From an uncultured Granulosicoccaceae bacterium (GTDB lineage: Bacteria; Pseudomonadota; Gammaproteobacteria; Granulosicoccales; Granulosicoccaceae), in the NCBI GenBank assembly GCA_938035125.1, contig CALHNS010000014.1:62001-126000 (forward strand): a stretch of 64,000 nucleotides of DNA. Direction: 5' to 3'. Shown one piece after another: positions 28,842-38,285 of the stretch. The stretch's first letter is position 1, and every line of letters begins with the position of its first letter. The translations under genes were made by a program, and so were the position numbers. The notes under the pieces were generated by a model that was given only the letters and a program-made list of their open reading frames with translations, had not been told where the DNA came from and ran no database searches.

Positions 28842-30092
28842 TTAAACAGAACTTCTAACCCAGCGGCTTGCACGAAACGGGGTTAAGTCGATGTCTGTGG
28901 GTTCGCCGCTAATTTGCTGAGCTAACAATTTTCCAGTAATTGGACCACTCATCATGCCTATGTGTTGATGCCCAAACGCAAGCCATAGATTGTCGTGTGC
29001 GGGTGCTTGATCAATGATGGGTTTACTGTCTGGCAAAGTCGGGCGATTACCGCACCATATCGGATCATCTGTAGGCCCTGCAATTGGGAAGGCTTCGTGT
29101 GCACGCGGTATGACTTGGTTAAGTTGGGCATAATTTGGCGGTGCATCTCGTCTGGCAAGTTCTACCCCAGTGGTTAGTCGAATGCCTGCTTCCATTGGTG
29201 CCATAATGTACCCTGCGTCTACATCGTAAAGCGTGCGATGTAAGGTGGCACTACCTTCGGGGTGAAAGTGTTGATGGTAACCGCGTTCAACACCTAAGGT
29301 TACGCGATACCCTAAAGGCTTTAAAACATCAGCACTCCAAGGGCCTGCCGCCACCACTAAATGCTCGGTGGTAAGAGTTGACTTTCCGTGCAACGTAAAG
29401 TGTTTGCCATCGTATGACAAAGACTTTATAGATTGCTGTACCACGGTTCCCCCATCGGCAGCAAATTGATTGGCGTATTCTGATATTAACGCGCCTGGGT
29501 TATTCACATAAGCGCTGTCGGTTAATAAGTAACCGCCGCGAAAAATACGTTTTAATGAAGGCTCTAAGTCGTAAATCTCATCGGTAGTAAGTACTTTGGT
29601 TCCAATATGATGGCGCTCGTACATCTGCCCATTAAAATCGTTTAGCTGGTATCCATTGGAATTTCTAAACACTTTTAACCAACCCTGTTCGCTAAGGCGA
29701 TGCATGTTGCCGGTGCGTTGCATAAACGCTTTGTGTTCATCTAAGGCGGGTGTGCATAACTGATACAGAGCTTCAACGGTATCGTTGGTGTCTTGTTTGT
29801 TGGCGTGTTTAAGAAATTGGGCAAGCCAAGGAAATTCAAGTGCGATTCTTGCCAGCGTGTACCGTATCTGCGGTTTATTATTCAGTAGATACTTGGGTAA
29901 CGATTTCCACAGTTCGTGATTGTTTAATGGAATGAACGAGCTTGAATTGATAACACCTGCGTTGCCAAACGAGGTTTTTGAAGCAGGTTTTGCCGCATCA
30001 ACTAAGGTAACATGCCAACCGCGCTGTTGAAGATGCATGGCGGTTCCAACACCAACCGAGCCTGCACCTAACACTGTGATTTCTTTAGCCAT
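28842..30092 (-). CDS. FAD-dependent D-amino-acid dehydrogenase-like protein (DadA family)
   Basis: N-terminal ITVLGAGSVGVGTAMHLQQRGWHVTLVD; C-terminal WCGNRPTLPDSKPIIDQAPAHDNLWLAFGHQHIGMMSGPITGKLLA. Confidence 0.8.
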   Translation of the reverse strand: MAKEITVLGAGSVGVGTAMHLQQRGWHVTLVDAAKPASKTSFGNAGVINSSSFIPLNNHELWKSLPKYLLNNKPQIRYTLARIALEFPWLAQFLKHANKQDTNDTVEALYQLCTPALDEHKAFMQRTGNMHRLSEQGWLKVFRNSNGYQLNDFNGQMYERHHIGTKVLTTDEIYDLEPSLKRIFRGGYLLTDSAYVNNPGALISEYANQFAADGGTVVQQSIKSLSYDGKHFTLHGKSTLTTEHLVVAAGPWSADVLKPLGYRVTLGVERGYHQHFHPEGSATLHRTLYDVDAGYIMAPMEAGIRLTTGVELARRDAPPNYAQLNQVIPRAHEAFPIAGPTDDPIWCGNRPTLPDSKPIIDQAPAHDNLWLAFGHQHIGMMSGPITGKLLAQQISGEPTDIDLTPFRASRWVRSSV

Positions 30093-30233
30093 GGCTCATG
30101 GTACATGAGCCTTGAGGGTAGAATCCAGTCACCTACAATTTCAGCATTGTAGGTGACTGGAATTTCTCATTTTACCTCGTGCACAGCTTTCGGTATCAGG
30201 TGGAGCACGTGCCGCACGTTAGTTAAACCGTAT

Positions 30234-31886
30234 CTAAATGCTTAAGTTATCGATGTCCGATAAAATAGTGGCACTGTTGTCTTTATTTATAATACTAAGT
30301 AGGGAATTGCTTTTCAAAGCGTTAATCGTTTTCTGATCGTATTTGTAAACATCATCTCTAAACTGCAATCGCCCCGCTTCATCAGTAAACGTTGTTAGAT
30401 AAACAATATGAGAATCAACCGGGTTGTTCAAATCGTACTGTTTCGTTTTGGTCGAATCTAAAAAGCTTTGCGTGCGAACCTGTGACTCACCATCGAGTTG
30501 CAGCAAAAGAGATGCTAACCGGTCAGGGTCGTGCAATCGGACGCAGCCGTGGCTGAATGCACGGCGCTCACGACCAAACAAATCTTTGGCTTGGGTGTCG
30601 TGAAAATAGATGGCGTACTTATTCGGCATTAGAATTTTTAAATCACCTAAAGCGTTATTGTCCCCAGCTTTTTGCCGAATGGTATAAGGGAAGGGTTTTT
30701 GATGGTAGATGTTTCTAGAAACGCGGCTAAACGGTACTCGTATAAATTTCCCTTCTTCCCAACCCAACAGCTCATAATTATTGCGTTCCAAATACCCTGG
30801 GTTTTTAAGCTCTAAGGGCACCAGCTCATTATTAGCTATGCTGGCTGGCACAGTCCAAGTTGGTGCTGATACCACATGTTTTATCGTTTCGCTAAATTGT
30901 GGCGTGCGATGTTTTAACTTTCCAACAACAACCGCCATGTCCGCAATTTTTTGCTCGCCGTTATGCATTCGAACGCGGTAATCAGGAATATTGGCAATCA
31001 CGCGTTGGAAGCCTAAATCGCGTGGTAGCCAGCGATATCGCTCAAGGCTAATAACAACCGCTGTGATATCGTCATTAACTGAACGATTCATGGCAGCTGT
31101 CGTTTTCTTTCCAATAATTCCTGAAGGCTTTATATGATGACGCTTTTGGAAACTAATTACCGCTTCTTTAAAGTACTCATCATACTGATCATCAATGCCA
31201 GATGATCCGTCGTAATCTTTAGTTTCTAACAATCGAAGTTTTGCGCTTCTTATGGCTTCGTGTGTAGCACCTACGCTCAGTTCACCTGCATCTGGAACCT
31301 GTGTGCGTTTAACGCCAGAACTTTTTTCGTACATTAAGTTGTCTAGCGAATTTTGCAGCAGTACATAATCGGTATGAGAAGGTGCCAGTTTTTGGAAAGC
31401 TTCATCCACGCTTATCTGGCCTTGTCTAACAAGTTCGTAATAAGATTTAAGATCAGGTTTAGGCGAGCTTCGGTAATAGTAATCGTGCACTTTGCGGCCT
31501 TCAACAATACTAGAACCTAAATGATCGGCCAGCTTGTAGAAGGCATCGTCTAATGTCGACTCAAGTGAGGAAAGCGTTTTTTGACGCTCTTGCGTCGATA
31601 AATTGCCGCTGTTCAGTTCTTTTTTTAAGGCAACAATTTTATCTAAGTGATAGTTGGCAGGATTCAGCCCGTGTCTTACGCTGCCTTGAATCTGCCGAGC
31701 GAGTAACTCGACGTTATATGAGGTGAATCCTTGGCCATCAACCCAGGGGCTAGTGGATTGCTCATAAACCGCATCGGCGGCTTGAGATTGGGTCTCATTA
31801 GAGGCATAAAGAGTGGGTGTGTGCGAGAGTAGTAGGGCCGAGAAGGCCGCTGCAATAGCATTTTTGGCAAACTTAACTTTTTTCAT
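30234..31886 (-). CDS. YcbB/LdtD-like murein L,D-transpeptidase with peptidoglycan-binding domain
   Basis: PG-binding FKEAVISFQKRHHIKPSGIIGKKTTAAMN and YkuD signature HDTQAKDLFGRERRAFSHGCVRLHDPDRLA; ATG 31886 followed by signal peptide. Confidence 0.9.
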   Translation of the reverse strand: MKKVKFAKNAIAAAFSALLLSHTPTLYASNETQSQAADAVYEQSTSPWVDGQGFTSYNVELLARQIQGSVRHGLNPANYHLDKIVALKKELNSGNLSTQERQKTLSSLESTLDDAFYKLADHLGSSIVEGRKVHDYYYRSSPKPDLKSYYELVRQGQISVDEAFQKLAPSHTDYVLLQNSLDNLMYEKSSGVKRTQVPDAGELSVGATHEAIRSAKLRLLETKDYDGSSGIDDQYDEYFKEAVISFQKRHHIKPSGIIGKKTTAAMNRSVNDDITAVVISLERYRWLPRDLGFQRVIANIPDYRVRMHNGEQKIADMAVVVGKLKHRTPQFSETIKHVVSAPTWTVPASIANNELVPLELKNPGYLERNNYELLGWEEGKFIRVPFSRVSRNIYHQKPFPYTIRQKAGDNNALGDLKILMPNKYAIYFHDTQAKDLFGRERRAFSHGCVRLHDPDRLASLLLQLDGESQVRTQSFLDSTKTKQYDLNNPVDSHIVYLTTFTDEAGRLQFRDDVYKYDQKTINALKSNSLLSIINKDNSATILSDIDNLSI

Positions 31887-32103
31887 GGTACAGAACTCTT
31901 CTGGTTCTTTGCTGCGTTTTAATGCTGTCTGGTGCAGATCCATCAGGCCAGCGATTTAGTAAATCTCCTGTGTATGTAAAACGACGTAAATTCGGTTTCC
32001 TGAATCCCTTTTGTGCTCACACTGGGATGAAACCGACATTTCGAATTGGCACATTTATTCCTTACTTTGTTTTTTGATAACCGCAATCACGTGGGTAAGT
32101 TGA

Positions 32104-33531
32104 ATGAACGCTAAATTCTCTACGTTGGCCGTGGCCCTTAGCCTGGCTCTAGGGCTGCCGATGGGCGGCAATTTACATGCTGAAGAGGCTGCAAGCATCG
32201 ATGCTGCGCTTAACATCGACAACAAGCCGCCAACCAGCGATGAAAATCAATGTTTTGCACGAGTAAGTGTGCCAGCGGTATACCGAACAGAAGAGATTAA
32301 AACGGAAACCCGCGCTGAGGTTTCTCGATTCACAATTACACCTGCTGTATTTGAAAACGGTGTGGAAACCGTTATTACTTTGCCCGAACATCAAAGTATT
32401 GAAGCGGTGCAGCCTGAAATCATTGAGCGCGCGGAAACAGTTGAAATTTTCCCCGCCTCCCAGCAATGGGTAAGAGGATCGTTAGAAGGTAATCAGCCGA
32501 TCACTAAAGGTGAGATGGCAGACATCGCCGCATCAGGTGTGGATGTGGGCAACGTTGAGCCGGGTACCTGTTTAGTAGAGCACTTCTCTGAAGCTACTTT
32601 GCAAGATATACCGACAAAGATCTTGGTAAGTGAAGCTACCGAACGTCTAAGCGTTGAAGAGGCGGTTCTAAAAGAAGATACGGTATCTGTAATCACAAAA
32701 CCTGAATTTACTTTGTTGGTAGAGGTTCCACCAACTTATAACGACGGTGTAGAAAAAATTCAAATTGCTTCTGCCACAAAGCAATGGAAAACCGATTGCG
32801 GTGCTGTGCAACAGGTTGATCACATGACGGGTGAAACTCTGTGCTTGGTCGATGTGGCTGCACAGTTTAAAGAAATACCCACAAAGGTACTTGATGTGCC
32901 TGCGTTAATTACCGAAGTTAATAAAGATGCTGAGACCGAATCGGTAAAAATTCAAGTATTGGTAAGCGATGCGAAAGAAGTTCGTGAAGCAGTTGCTGAG
33001 GAATTTGATTCGATTGATCGTCAACGTATATCAAAGCCTGCCCAATACTCTTGGCTTGTCAAAGGGCAAAAGCCTGCGTTTGGTGCAAAGGCTACCGGGC
33101 GTACTGCCTGTTTTGTTGATCGCCCAGCGCAAATGGCTGAGTACACTCGAAAAGTGGTTAAAACCCCAGGGCGTTTCATTGCCAAAACCATCGCAGAAGA
33201 AACAGCATCAGTGGAAATTGAACAAATGGTTTCGGCTGCGAGTAAAGCGCCTTACAAAGAGCCTGCAACGTTTGAAACGGTTGAACGTAAGATAAAAGTA
33301 AGTGATGCCAAAATCGAATGGAAGCCGGTTTTGTGTCAGGTTAATTTCTCAGAAGATATTATCAGTCAGGTACAAGAGGCACTGGTTAGAGAGGGTTATG
33401 AGCCAGGGCCTATTGATGGCATTATGGGGCGAGGTACTTCCAATGCCATCAGTTCTTATCAAAAATCGAACAAGTTAGCCGATGGTGGCTTAACTATTGA
33501 GACGTTAGAAAAACTGGGCATCAAACTATAG
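32104..33531 (+). CDS. Secreted repeat protein with C-terminal PG_binding_1-like domain
   Basis: Signal peptide; four degenerate Cys-led repeats (C50, C156, C247, C336, then C411); C-terminus VQEALVREGYEPGPIDGIMGRGTSNAISSYQKSNKLADGGLTIETLEKLGI. Confidence 0.8.
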   Translation: MNAKFSTLAVALSLALGLPMGGNLHAEEAASIDAALNIDNKPPTSDENQCFARVSVPAVYRTEEIKTETRAEVSRFTITPAVFENGVETVITLPEHQSIEAVQPEIIERAETVEIFPASQQWVRGSLEGNQPITKGEMADIAASGVDVGNVEPGTCLVEHFSEATLQDIPTKILVSEATERLSVEEAVLKEDTVSVITKPEFTLLVEVPPTYNDGVEKIQIASATKQWKTDCGAVQQVDHMTGETLCLVDVAAQFKEIPTKVLDVPALITEVNKDAETESVKIQVLVSDAKEVREAVAEEFDSIDRQRISKPAQYSWLVKGQKPAFGAKATGRTACFVDRPAQMAEYTRKVVKTPGRFIAKTIAEETASVEIEQMVSAASKAPYKEPATFETVERKIKVSDAKIEWKPVLCQVNFSEDIISQVQEALVREGYEPGPIDGIMGRGTSNAISSYQKSNKLADGGLTIETLEKLGIKL

Positions 33532-33563
33532 TTAATTTGCTATAAAGCGCGATGTTAAGTTGC

Positions 33564-33597
33564 GGCAGATCCGAACCATTCGGATCTGCCGTTTTTG
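33564..33597 (+). terminator. Intrinsic terminator (12-bp perfect stem GGCAGATCCGAA/TTCGGATCTGCC + GTTTTTG)
   Basis: Read directly; lies between convergent genes. Confidence 0.85.
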
Positions 33598-35460
33598 TTA
33601 GTAGCTCCAGTTCACCACGTTCAATAGCTGAGCCTCTGTTAAGCCTTCGGTTAGCGGGCTAGCCAATGTTGGCGTTTCATTGAATAAGCTAGCTAAATCT
33701 CGTGCATTGTCTTGAGTGACCGACATGCCGTGAAAGAGCATCAAAGATCGAGTCTCTCCGGCAGGGACAGATACATCAATACGTGCCGATAGGCCTTCTG
33801 GTCCCCAGCAATTAAACACGGTTGTGCTGGTGAAAACTGAGCTGGATAAGGGTGTGCCTGGGCCATAGAACACGGTTGTGTTCGCAGGATCTCCACGTTC
33901 GCCGTTACTGCCATCATCAGTAATCACCCAGCGATCATCGGCACCGAAGGTGGTGTCTTCGCTACTGGTTGTGATTATGCGATTGCCACGATCTGCTCCA
34001 AAATTCGACGCCCAATTGATAACAACAAAAATATCTTCTGTGCTGTCGTTAGTGAATGAGGTTAGGTTTCGTAACACAGGTAAGCTACTTACCGCGTGAT
34101 ATTCGGTGCTGATTTGCAAATTCGCAATGGGAACCGAGGCGTAGTTAGACGTTGAGCTGGTAGCTGAACGTAACCAGCCACCCACTTGTGTGCCGTTAAC
34201 CCACATTAATGACCCAAAGTCGAACGCATCACCGTTGTTAGGCAGTCTGGCATCCGAGATTCCTACGCCCGAACCTGCGCCAGCAGAAAAAGAGCATGAA
34301 CCACTTGGGCCTGTTCCGCTAGAGGTTGTTAACCCATCGCTTATAAACCATGAGGCCATGCCACCTGATCCTGTTAAGGTGGCGCGATTTGCTTCGGCCC
34401 CGTTAACCGGTTCATCTTCAGGTGTGGTTATTAATATCGTTGCGGCGCGGCTTCGAATGCCGTCGTTATCCACCGAGTAGATATCGTATGTGTAGTCTGT
34501 TTCTGGTTGCACGCTGCCATCGTAGAAACTCAACGCATCCAGTCGGTCGGTAATTTGCTCATCATCACGAAAGATGTCATAACCGATTACTACCCCATCT
34601 TCATCTGAGCCACGTGACCAGAAAATTTCAAGATCATAGCCTGAGTATTGAATGCTGGTTAAGCCCGGTGGCTCTGTTGGTGCCCCTGGAATTTCAGCAA
34701 AATCAGGGTCTGTGCCGGCGATTAATTCATTTAAGTTGCTAACTTCGTCGCCATCATTGTCCCAACTTGTTGAATCAAATTCATCGGCTGATACGGTGAA
34801 TGTTTGGGTTTCTTGTGCGGCGGTTTCCACACTGGAATCGTAAGTGGCCAGTGTGGTGGAACCGAAGTGATCGTAGAACACAATGCGCAATTCAGATGTT
34901 GAATTGGCTGGCAGTGTTTCTTCGATAGCCCAAGTTTCATCCACTACCCAGCCTGCTTGTAATTCAGTATCGCCAACGAATACATCCAGTTGCAATTCTT
35001 CTGATGAATACGCAGGCACAGTGATATCAAAAGTGACTCTTGTGGAAGTAACCACAGGTGCAGGCGGTTCAGGTGGTGTCTCAGGTTGAACAGGTGCTGC
35101 AGGTGTTACTGGTTCGCTTGGCTGTGAAGGTGCAGCCGGTTGTGCAACCGCAGGGGGTGTTTCATTTTGTGTAGGCACAGTGGCAGGGTTGTCGCCATTG
35201 CTGTCATCGTTCGAAGGATTAACCATAGGTGTAGAGACTGTGGGCGTGGTGCCGTTATCAAGTATCGGGCTGGGTGTTATGACACCGCTGCCGCCGGGTT
35301 GATTGCCTGATGGGGTTAACGAGGTTGTGTCAGTAGGCTGAACTGTTGCTGCTGTATTCGTATTGCTGCTGTCGCCGCCAGAGGATCCGCAAGCGCTTAG
35401 AACAAGAGATAAGGCTATCAGCAAGGTGTTACGTGTTGTTTTGAGGTATTGAGATTTCAT
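33598..35460 (-). CDS. Large hypothetical lipoprotein with Thr/Pro-rich N-terminus and FN3-like segment
   Basis: LLIALSLVLSACGSSGG lipobox; low-complexity TPAAPVQPETPPEPPAP; LEIFWSRGSDEDGVVIGYDIFRDDEQITDRLDALSFYDGSVQPETDYTYDIYSVDNDGIRS. Confidence 0.6.
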   Translation of the reverse strand: MKSQYLKTTRNTLLIALSLVLSACGSSGGDSSNTNTAATVQPTDTTSLTPSGNQPGGSGVITPSPILDNGTTPTVSTPMVNPSNDDSNGDNPATVPTQNETPPAVAQPAAPSQPSEPVTPAAPVQPETPPEPPAPVVTSTRVTFDITVPAYSSEELQLDVFVGDTELQAGWVVDETWAIEETLPANSTSELRIVFYDHFGSTTLATYDSSVETAAQETQTFTVSADEFDSTSWDNDGDEVSNLNELIAGTDPDFAEIPGAPTEPPGLTSIQYSGYDLEIFWSRGSDEDGVVIGYDIFRDDEQITDRLDALSFYDGSVQPETDYTYDIYSVDNDGIRSRAATILITTPEDEPVNGAEANRATLTGSGGMASWFISDGLTTSSGTGPSGSCSFSAGAGSGVGISDARLPNNGDAFDFGSLMWVNGTQVGGWLRSATSSTSNYASVPIANLQISTEYHAVSSLPVLRNLTSFTNDSTEDIFVVINWASNFGADRGNRIITTSSEDTTFGADDRWVITDDGSNGERGDPANTTVFYGPGTPLSSSVFTSTTVFNCWGPEGLSARIDVSVPAGETRSLMLFHGMSVTQDNARDLASLFNETPTLASPLTEGLTEAQLLNVVNWSY

Positions 35461-35702
35461 ACCAGACTCCCTAGTCAATCAGAGCACCAGTATCTCTCGA
35501 ATAACTAATTGGAAAGTGGTATTCATACCGATGGATGTAAATATCGGTAATAAGATGCGGCAAGTTGGGCATTATGCGCACTAGTGGACGAGTATTTGAT
35601 GAGCTTTATGTGTTGCTGAGTCTCAATTAATACGTCACCTATGCTAAAGATTACAAAAGAAGCTAGGTTAAGTAGCCGCATTAGGAATCTAGGTTAAGAA
35701 GA

Positions 35703-36131
35703 TTACATCAGCGCTTTTAATCGCTCTAAGTAAGCCTGTTCATCAGGCGCCACCCCTTGGCGCTGGGCATCCCATAAAAATTCACCCAAGCATTCCATCA
35801 TTCGGTGTTCCACTTCATGCCCATCTTGATACTTTAAAAGTAAAGAGCGAGTAATGGATTGAATGCCGTTGGGGCGATTGGTGCCTACTTGTTCGCGAAG
35901 CGCTAAATGCAAAGATAAATGCAGGAAAGGGTTTTCATTAGCGTGTTCAGATGTGAAGTCTTGATCGAGTACATCGTCGTCTTGCAACATGAGTTCGTGA
36001 TACCACGGATGTTCTTCAACTAAGTCAGCAATTTGTTTATCTAATGGAGCCAATGTTTCATTTGCCAATCGGCGTCGCCACGCTTGTCGAAACTGATCAC
36101 GCAGCTTTTTACGATCTTCACTGAATATCAT
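35703..36131 (-). CDS. DUF1841 family protein
   Basis: MIFSEDRKKLRDQFRQAWRR...ENPFLHLSLHLALREQV...VEHRMMECLGEFLWDAQR. Confidence 0.85.
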   Translation of the reverse strand: MIFSEDRKKLRDQFRQAWRRRLANETLAPLDKQIADLVEEHPWYHELMLQDDDVLDQDFTSEHANENPFLHLSLHLALREQVGTNRPNGIQSITRSLLLKYQDGHEVEHRMMECLGEFLWDAQRQGVAPDEQAYLERLKALM

Positions 36132-36727
36132 GATTGCACTCTTTTTTCTCGATAAGTGTCGATGGCGTTTTTAGCCGCTAGCATCAAACCTAGTGTAATA
36201 AACGCACCAGGTGGCAACAAGGCTATCAACAAGGTTGTACCTAGCCATTCCCGAATTGCTCCTAGCGTTATCAAAACGACGGCAAATCCTGCGCCCATGA
36301 TAAGTGCATCCAGTAATGCATCGCTTACTGAATGATGGCGAGCGTACACTTCTGCGCGACCTAAAATAAGGCAGTTCGTGACGATTAGGGGTAGAAAAAT
36401 TCCTAATGATCGATGCAAGGCTGGGGCGTAGGCCGCCATAAGTTGTTCAATAACGGTAACGGTGCCTGCAATAACCAACACCGACATGGGAATACGAACA
36501 CTGGTGATAATGTAATGGCGACACGCTGCAATTACTGTATTGGACACGCACAGTGTGAAAAGTGTTGCGGCTGCAAGCGCTGCGCCATTTATAACGCTGT
36601 TGCTCACCGCTAACAATGGGCATAGGCCCAATAACATCACAAGAGCTGGGTTTCTATCCCATAGCCCGTCTTGCCAGCGCTGCTTGCGCTGTTCGTGTTG
36701 AGATTGGCTAGGAGATTGATCGCTCAT
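36128..36727 (-). CDS. rsxE: Electron transport complex subunit RsxE
   Basis: LWDRNPALVMLLGLCPLLAVSNSVINGAALAAATLFTL; operon context. Confidence 0.93.
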   Translation of the reverse strand: MSDQSPSQSQHEQRKQRWQDGLWDRNPALVMLLGLCPLLAVSNSVINGAALAAATLFTLCVSNTVIAACRHYIITSVRIPMSVLVIAGTVTVIEQLMAAYAPALHRSLGIFLPLIVTNCLILGRAEVYARHHSVSDALLDALIMGAGFAVVLITLGAIREWLGTTLLIALLPPGAFITLGLMLAAKNAIDTYREKRVQS

Positions 36728-37356
36728 CTACCCAGTGCCTTGTTTTCTATTGTTGCCTGAAATTGTTGTTGTAATAAGGCAAGGCCTTGAGTTTCGTGCC
36801 AATGCAATACTCGGTAAACCGCATTGACCACGGCTCTGGGTGTAATCGTTGCTCCGGTGAATTGATCGAAACTGCCGCCATCTTTTTTCACAGCCCATTG
36901 TTCCTTGGTTAGTGTGGTAAGTGATGCGTTATCAAAGTTTTTAATCCAGGAAGATTTAACTATTTCTATGTCATCTCCCAGTCCTGGGGTTTCTTTATGG
37001 CTAATAACCCGAACGCCAAGTAATGAATGATTGTCGTGAATGGCAATGAGCAGAGCAATGTCACCTGTGTACCCATCGGGTGCGATTGCCGTGACGACAC
37101 TGCCATTCCATTTTGCATCTTTAACAATAGGGTACACGCGCAAAGCAGTGACGCTGCCTAAAGCTGAATGCTGGAAATCAAACGCATGAGTAATCATTTT
37201 CTCATCGTGCAGCGACGGAGGAACGATTTCATTTAAGCTTTGTTGAATCCATTGTTCATTGGCGCGCTCTATGGGGGCAGACGTTAACCAAGCCACAACG
37301 CTTACAATGAATACGGTTGTTAGTGCAATCACTGCCAGTCGTATGCCTGCGTTCAC
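36724..37356 (-). CDS. rsxG: Electron transport complex subunit RsxG (FMN-binding)
   Basis: SHKETPGLGDDIE and flavinylation motif DQFTGATITPRAVV. Confidence 0.93.
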   Translation of the reverse strand: MNAGIRLAVIALTTVFIVSVVAWLTSAPIERANEQWIQQSLNEIVPPSLHDEKMITHAFDFQHSALGSVTALRVYPIVKDAKWNGSVVTAIAPDGYTGDIALLIAIHDNHSLLGVRVISHKETPGLGDDIEIVKSSWIKNFDNASLTTLTKEQWAVKKDGGSFDQFTGATITPRAVVNAVYRVLHWHETQGLALLQQQFQATIENKALGR

Positions 37357-38285
37357 GGCTTAGTTTCCAATACAAAGCATCGATCTAGCAAAGGCACGGC
37401 GCAATTCATAAGCAGCACAGCGAATGCGATACCTTCAGGATAATTAGAGAAGCTCCGCAGGGCAACGGTTATGAAACCTATACCTGCACCGTATAAAAGC
37501 CTTGCCTTTAAGCTGCTTGGGGCGGTAACTGGGTCTGTTGCAATAAAAAAAGCACCCAACATCATCGCACCCGATAAAAGCATGGACGAGGGCGGTAACG
37601 TGTGTTGAGGGAATGCCCAATAGTGTAAGCCGTGCGCCACTGCTGCGCTAAGTAGCATGGCTATGGGTATGTGCCATCGAATGATACCGCGTGCTAACAA
37701 ATAAAGCCCACCGAATAACCACGCAACATTAATTGCGTTCCATGGCCACGGTGATAGGGTGTGTTCGTATACCGATAACCCTTGTCGTTCTAAGTCGCGT
37801 AAACGATCAAGTACCGTGGCTTGCGTTATGGAGTCCCATGCGTTTGCCGCTTGTGAAAATTCAGTGGGGCTAATCCAAGCGGTCATGGTTTTTGGAAAAC
37901 TGATGAGTAGTACGGCGTAGCCCACCATGGCAGGATTAAAAGGGTTTTGACCCAAGCCACCAAATACGTGTTTGCCAAGTAAGCTCATGCTGGCTGCGCC
38001 AATAATAAGTTCAAACAGAGGCAGCCCTGGCGGCAGGCAAAGCCCAAGTAGCCAAGCGGCTAACAGCATCGAGCCGTCTAGTATTGCAGGCGTTGCTGGG
38101 CGTTGCCTGAGCATCTGCACGAAGGCTTCGCAGGCCACAGAAACCAACATAATGACTGAAATGTTGACGATGATTCCAGCACCGAACCAATACACCATCA
38201 AGACGGTGCCGGGTATCAATGCCAACATGACGTTCATCATGATGTTACCGGTACTTCGGGTTGGCAATGAAAAGGCGTTGTTCAT
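37353..38285 (-). CDS. rsxD: Electron transport complex subunit RsxD
   Basis: NVMLALIPGTVLMVYWFGAG, GGLGQNPFNPAMVGYAVLLISFP, ATDPVTAPSS. Confidence 0.95.
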   Translation of the reverse strand: MNNAFSLPTRSTGNIMMNVMLALIPGTVLMVYWFGAGIIVNISVIMLVSVACEAFVQMLRQRPATPAILDGSMLLAAWLLGLCLPPGLPLFELIIGAASMSLLGKHVFGGLGQNPFNPAMVGYAVLLISFPKTMTAWISPTEFSQAANAWDSITQATVLDRLRDLERQGLSVYEHTLSPWPWNAINVAWLFGGLYLLARGIIRWHIPIAMLLSAAVAHGLHYWAFPQHTLPPSSMLLSGAMMLGAFFIATDPVTAPSSLKARLLYGAGIGFITVALRSFSNYPEGIAFAVLLMNCAVPLLDRCFVLETKP

